Source: Conidiobolus incongruus B7586 (Eukaryota > Entomophthoromycota > Entomophthoromycetes > Entomophthorales > Conidiobolaceae). From it: a stretch of DNA of 24,577 bases. Numbering within the stretch: the first letter of the stretch is position 1; every line of letters starts with the position of its first letter. The stretch spans positions 1 to 24,577 of the forward strand of contig JNEM01010475.1 of assembly GCA_000697335.1 (NCBI GenBank), given 5' to 3'. A program made the position numbers and the translations under genes. The notes below the pieces were generated by a model, which was not told where the DNA came from, searched no databases, and saw only the letters and a program-made list of their open reading frames with translations. This document shows positions 22,264 to 24,577 of this stretch, in pieces.

Positions 22264-23297
22264 ATTATTAATTAACAATTACAAAAAATAAAATTAATTT
22301 TAAAAAGGAATAATTACTCAAATAACCCTTTGCTAAAATTTGAGTGTTGAAAAATCAATAATACAGAATGTATGTGAAATTTAAGGAAAATTTTCTTAAT
22401 GATTATTAATCAATATTTGAATTTTTTGCGTTATAATTATTTTATATTTTAAGCAAACAGGACTGGATTTGATTTGAATTCTTGAGAAAATTGATTAGTT
22501 ATACCTTTATGTGTACTAGTTTGCCAAAATATATAAATTTCTTATTCGGAATAAAGGCAAATATTAAATATCTATTATTTGATATATGATATTTAATATT
22601 AATAATAATTAATATTTAAATTAATTTACAGATTTTCTAAATTACAATAGAATGATTTTATGGAACTTAACAAAACGATCTCATACATTTTTAGTAATTG
22701 ATAATGTGCTGCTTGTTAGAAATAGTTTAAATCCATTCTATTTATATTTTTAAACTAGATTTGTAATTATTTAAAAAAATGTCAACGAAAATCATTTTAA
22801 ATTGATGATCAACAGCTCAAAATTAATATAACTAATGTCAAGATCAGATAAAACATATAAACTATTATTTCACACAATTTAAAATTCAAAAATTCAATAT
22901 ATTTTGAAAATAGTTTAAGGATAGTTATATTTTCAATTTGGTCTAAAAATTACCAAACTAAATCAAATTTTGATTTTTATAAATATTTATTAAATAAATT
23001 AAACTAATTAGTATTTAGCAGAAATTAATGTTCATAAGTTATTTTTGTTAAAAAATCTGATTATACCAATTTGAATTTTTAATGAAATCAGCCAATTATA
23101 TTCAGAATATATTTCTAGATAATTATTCAAACTCAATTGATCAAAATAAATTATATTCAATTAAAAATTAGACATGTATTTTAGATATAAATATAAAAAG
23201 AATGTATATAAGGTAATTAAGGTATATTTCAATGGAGTATTTGGAACAGGCAATCAAAAAAGATGGTTTAAAGTGTATGAACATTTGTGTAGGCCAA
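22264..23297. other. intergenic region between GSH2 and the calcineurin A gene
   Basis: About 1.03 kb of A/T-rich DNA carrying the GSH2 promoter side and the 3' end of the calcineurin gene. No supported open frame, RNA gene or repeat. Confidence 0.6.
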
Positions 23298-24577
23298 TTA
23301 TTCTTCATTGAGCATATCGTCAGCAAGGGTTTCAGCAACTTCTTTTAACTTGGGGTCGGGACTATCATGAACAGCATGATGTAGTGCAGATTGAATATCT
23401 TGGTCATTCTGACGATCAACTTCATCACGAAGTGGAGGAAGGCGTTCATTTTGTAAGTCAGATTGTTTAGCTTCCTCGAAAGTAGTAATAACTATGATTT
23501 TAAATTAATTTATATTGTCACATATTAAAAATTTAAAATACCTCTCTTGAGCCCTTCAGCACCTAAAGCTAAAGATCCAACAGGAAGTTGCTTTGTACCC
23601 ATCAAGTTTTTAAGCTCAGCAACTTGTTCAGAGTTATTTCTATTGACACATTTAATTATATTTTAAGTATAATGTTTTATATGAAAAAAAACCTTAACAC
23701 TGAGAAAACTCTAGACATTTTTCCTACTGCCAAAATCTTATGTTTGATGACATTTCGTCTGGACTCAAGATCACTATCAGGTACAAATGTCTGGCCTAAA
23801 CCAGCTCCGCTCTCTATTTTAGCTTCATCAAGTTCCTCTTTACTACAAATATTCAAAAGTGCGAGAAGCATATCGGTAACTATAACAATATGTAAATAAT
23901 AAGCGAATTATTATTATATTCCTTGTACTACCTTTTTCTCCAACAAAGGGCAGAGACCATGTGAAAACATCCATGAAGTTGGGGAGCCAGTAAGGATGGG
24001 GTGAAGAATTAAACTGGCGAATATTCATAACATTATCTTCATATTTGAGAATTGCAGCCTTGTTATTATAAACATCCAAGTAGTTTGGAGCAGAAAACAA
24101 AGTTATGACTGAAGGAAAACCAGTTGTCTTTGATTTACGGTACATTCGATAGCTAAACGGAAAAAATATCAAGTTAACAAAACTTGTTGAGCCTAAGATA
24201 TAGTTAAACATACCCAGCATCTTGAGCCTCATGAGCTCTGATGACAGAAAGTAAATTGTTTTTCTCTAAAAAGGAGCATACAGCGTGATAGCTAAAACAT
24301 GTTCAATAGTGAATAAAGAATCATAAAAAGGAAAATCTTACGTATAAAAATAAGAACAGCCTCTAACATGATTATGAACAAAGTGGTTTGTTGTAGTTTC
24401 TTGTCCATAATCCTCTAAAGGATCAGACCATAATAAATCACACATCAATCCATGAGTTGATGGTTCTTTAAATCTGTTGAGCTAAATATAGTGTAAATTG
24501 ATGTGTTGGGTGACAAAAATTTAAGCTAACCTTTCGAATATCATCTAAAGATGTCAGTTCGGGTGATAACCCGCCGT
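23298..24577 (-). CDS. CNA1: calcineurin A (PP2B catalytic subunit), C-terminal part, cut by the right edge
   Basis: Seven exons are visible: 24577-24531 (partial), 24481-24342, 24291-24214, 24152-23932, 23879-23693, 23639-23542 and 23491-23298, about 321 codons; introns are 49-61 nt. The N-terminal third, including the first metal ligands, lies outside. The catalytic part shows [18 protein letters not shown], the active-site His in [10 protein letters not shown], and [14 protein letters not shown]. After [11 protein letters not shown] come the calcineurin B-binding helix, a calmodulin-binding helix ([17 protein letters not shown]) and an autoinhibitory segment (ITTFEEAK then NERLPP). The whole regulatory order is therefore intact. 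Calcineurin is the Ca2+/calmodulin-activated Ser/Thr phosphatase that dephosphorylates CRZ1/NFAT-like factors. The protein ends in an acidic tail. The CaM helix runs straight into a splice junction, as the exon reading AG|A shows. Confidence 0.96.

Noticed and set aside
1-24577. CRISPR array, bacterial-type operon or defence cluster
   Set aside because: No regularly spaced direct repeats were seen, all genes are intron-bearing eukaryotic housekeeping families, and neighbours are functionally unrelated.
1-24577. Retroviral or virus-derived elements
   Set aside because: No reverse transcriptase, integrase, capsid or terminal repeat signature was seen in any frame.

Overview
The window is ordinary nuclear DNA from an AT-rich eukaryote, most likely an early-diverging fungus. 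It carries ten protein genes with clear homology to conserved eukaryotic families, broken by 40 inferred GT-AG introns of 47-67 nt. It also carries two complete tRNA genes and the 3' part of a mariner-type transposase. Exons look visibly richer in G+C than introns and intergenic DNA. TAA, TAG and TGA all end genes here, so the standard code is used. A mitochondrial bL27 gene argues against lineages without mitochondrial translation (microsporidia, anaerobic gut fungi). The CCR4 with a Q/N-rich leader plus LRRs, and the VPS5, CWC24 and LNP1 homologues, fit a fungus. The Tctex-type dynein light chain fits a lineage that kept this family. I cannot name the genus.

Layout, left to right. Bases 1-474 hold a decayed mariner transposase open at the left edge. 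Next comes a gap with two GC-enriched islands (about 830-1370) and tRNA-Asn(GTT) on the minus strand. Then three plus-strand genes: CWC24 (splicing, 1809-2844), BRX1 (60S biogenesis, 3743-4749) and CCR4 (mRNA deadenylase, 7260-9444). Three minus-strand genes follow: VPS5 (retromer, 10541-12657), mitochondrial bL27 (13707-14283) and lunapark/LNP1 (ER junctions, 15844-17220). After these come acireductone dioxygenase (plus, 18582-19424), a Tctex-type dynein light chain (minus, 19739-20246), tRNA-Lys(TTT) (plus, 20357-20429), glutathione synthetase (minus, 20549-22263), and the C-terminal two thirds of calcineurin A (minus, 23298 to the right edge).

The genes are unlinked housekeeping functions: RNA processing and decay, ribosome assembly, membrane traffic, sulfur metabolism and Ca2+ signalling. 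I see no operon-like or defence cluster and no evidence of a new biological system. The most interesting signals are small: three introns whose length is a multiple of three and that have no in-frame stop (in CWC24, BRX1 and LNP1), the scarcity of 3n introns overall, and a few unexplained GC-rich islands in very AT-rich gaps.
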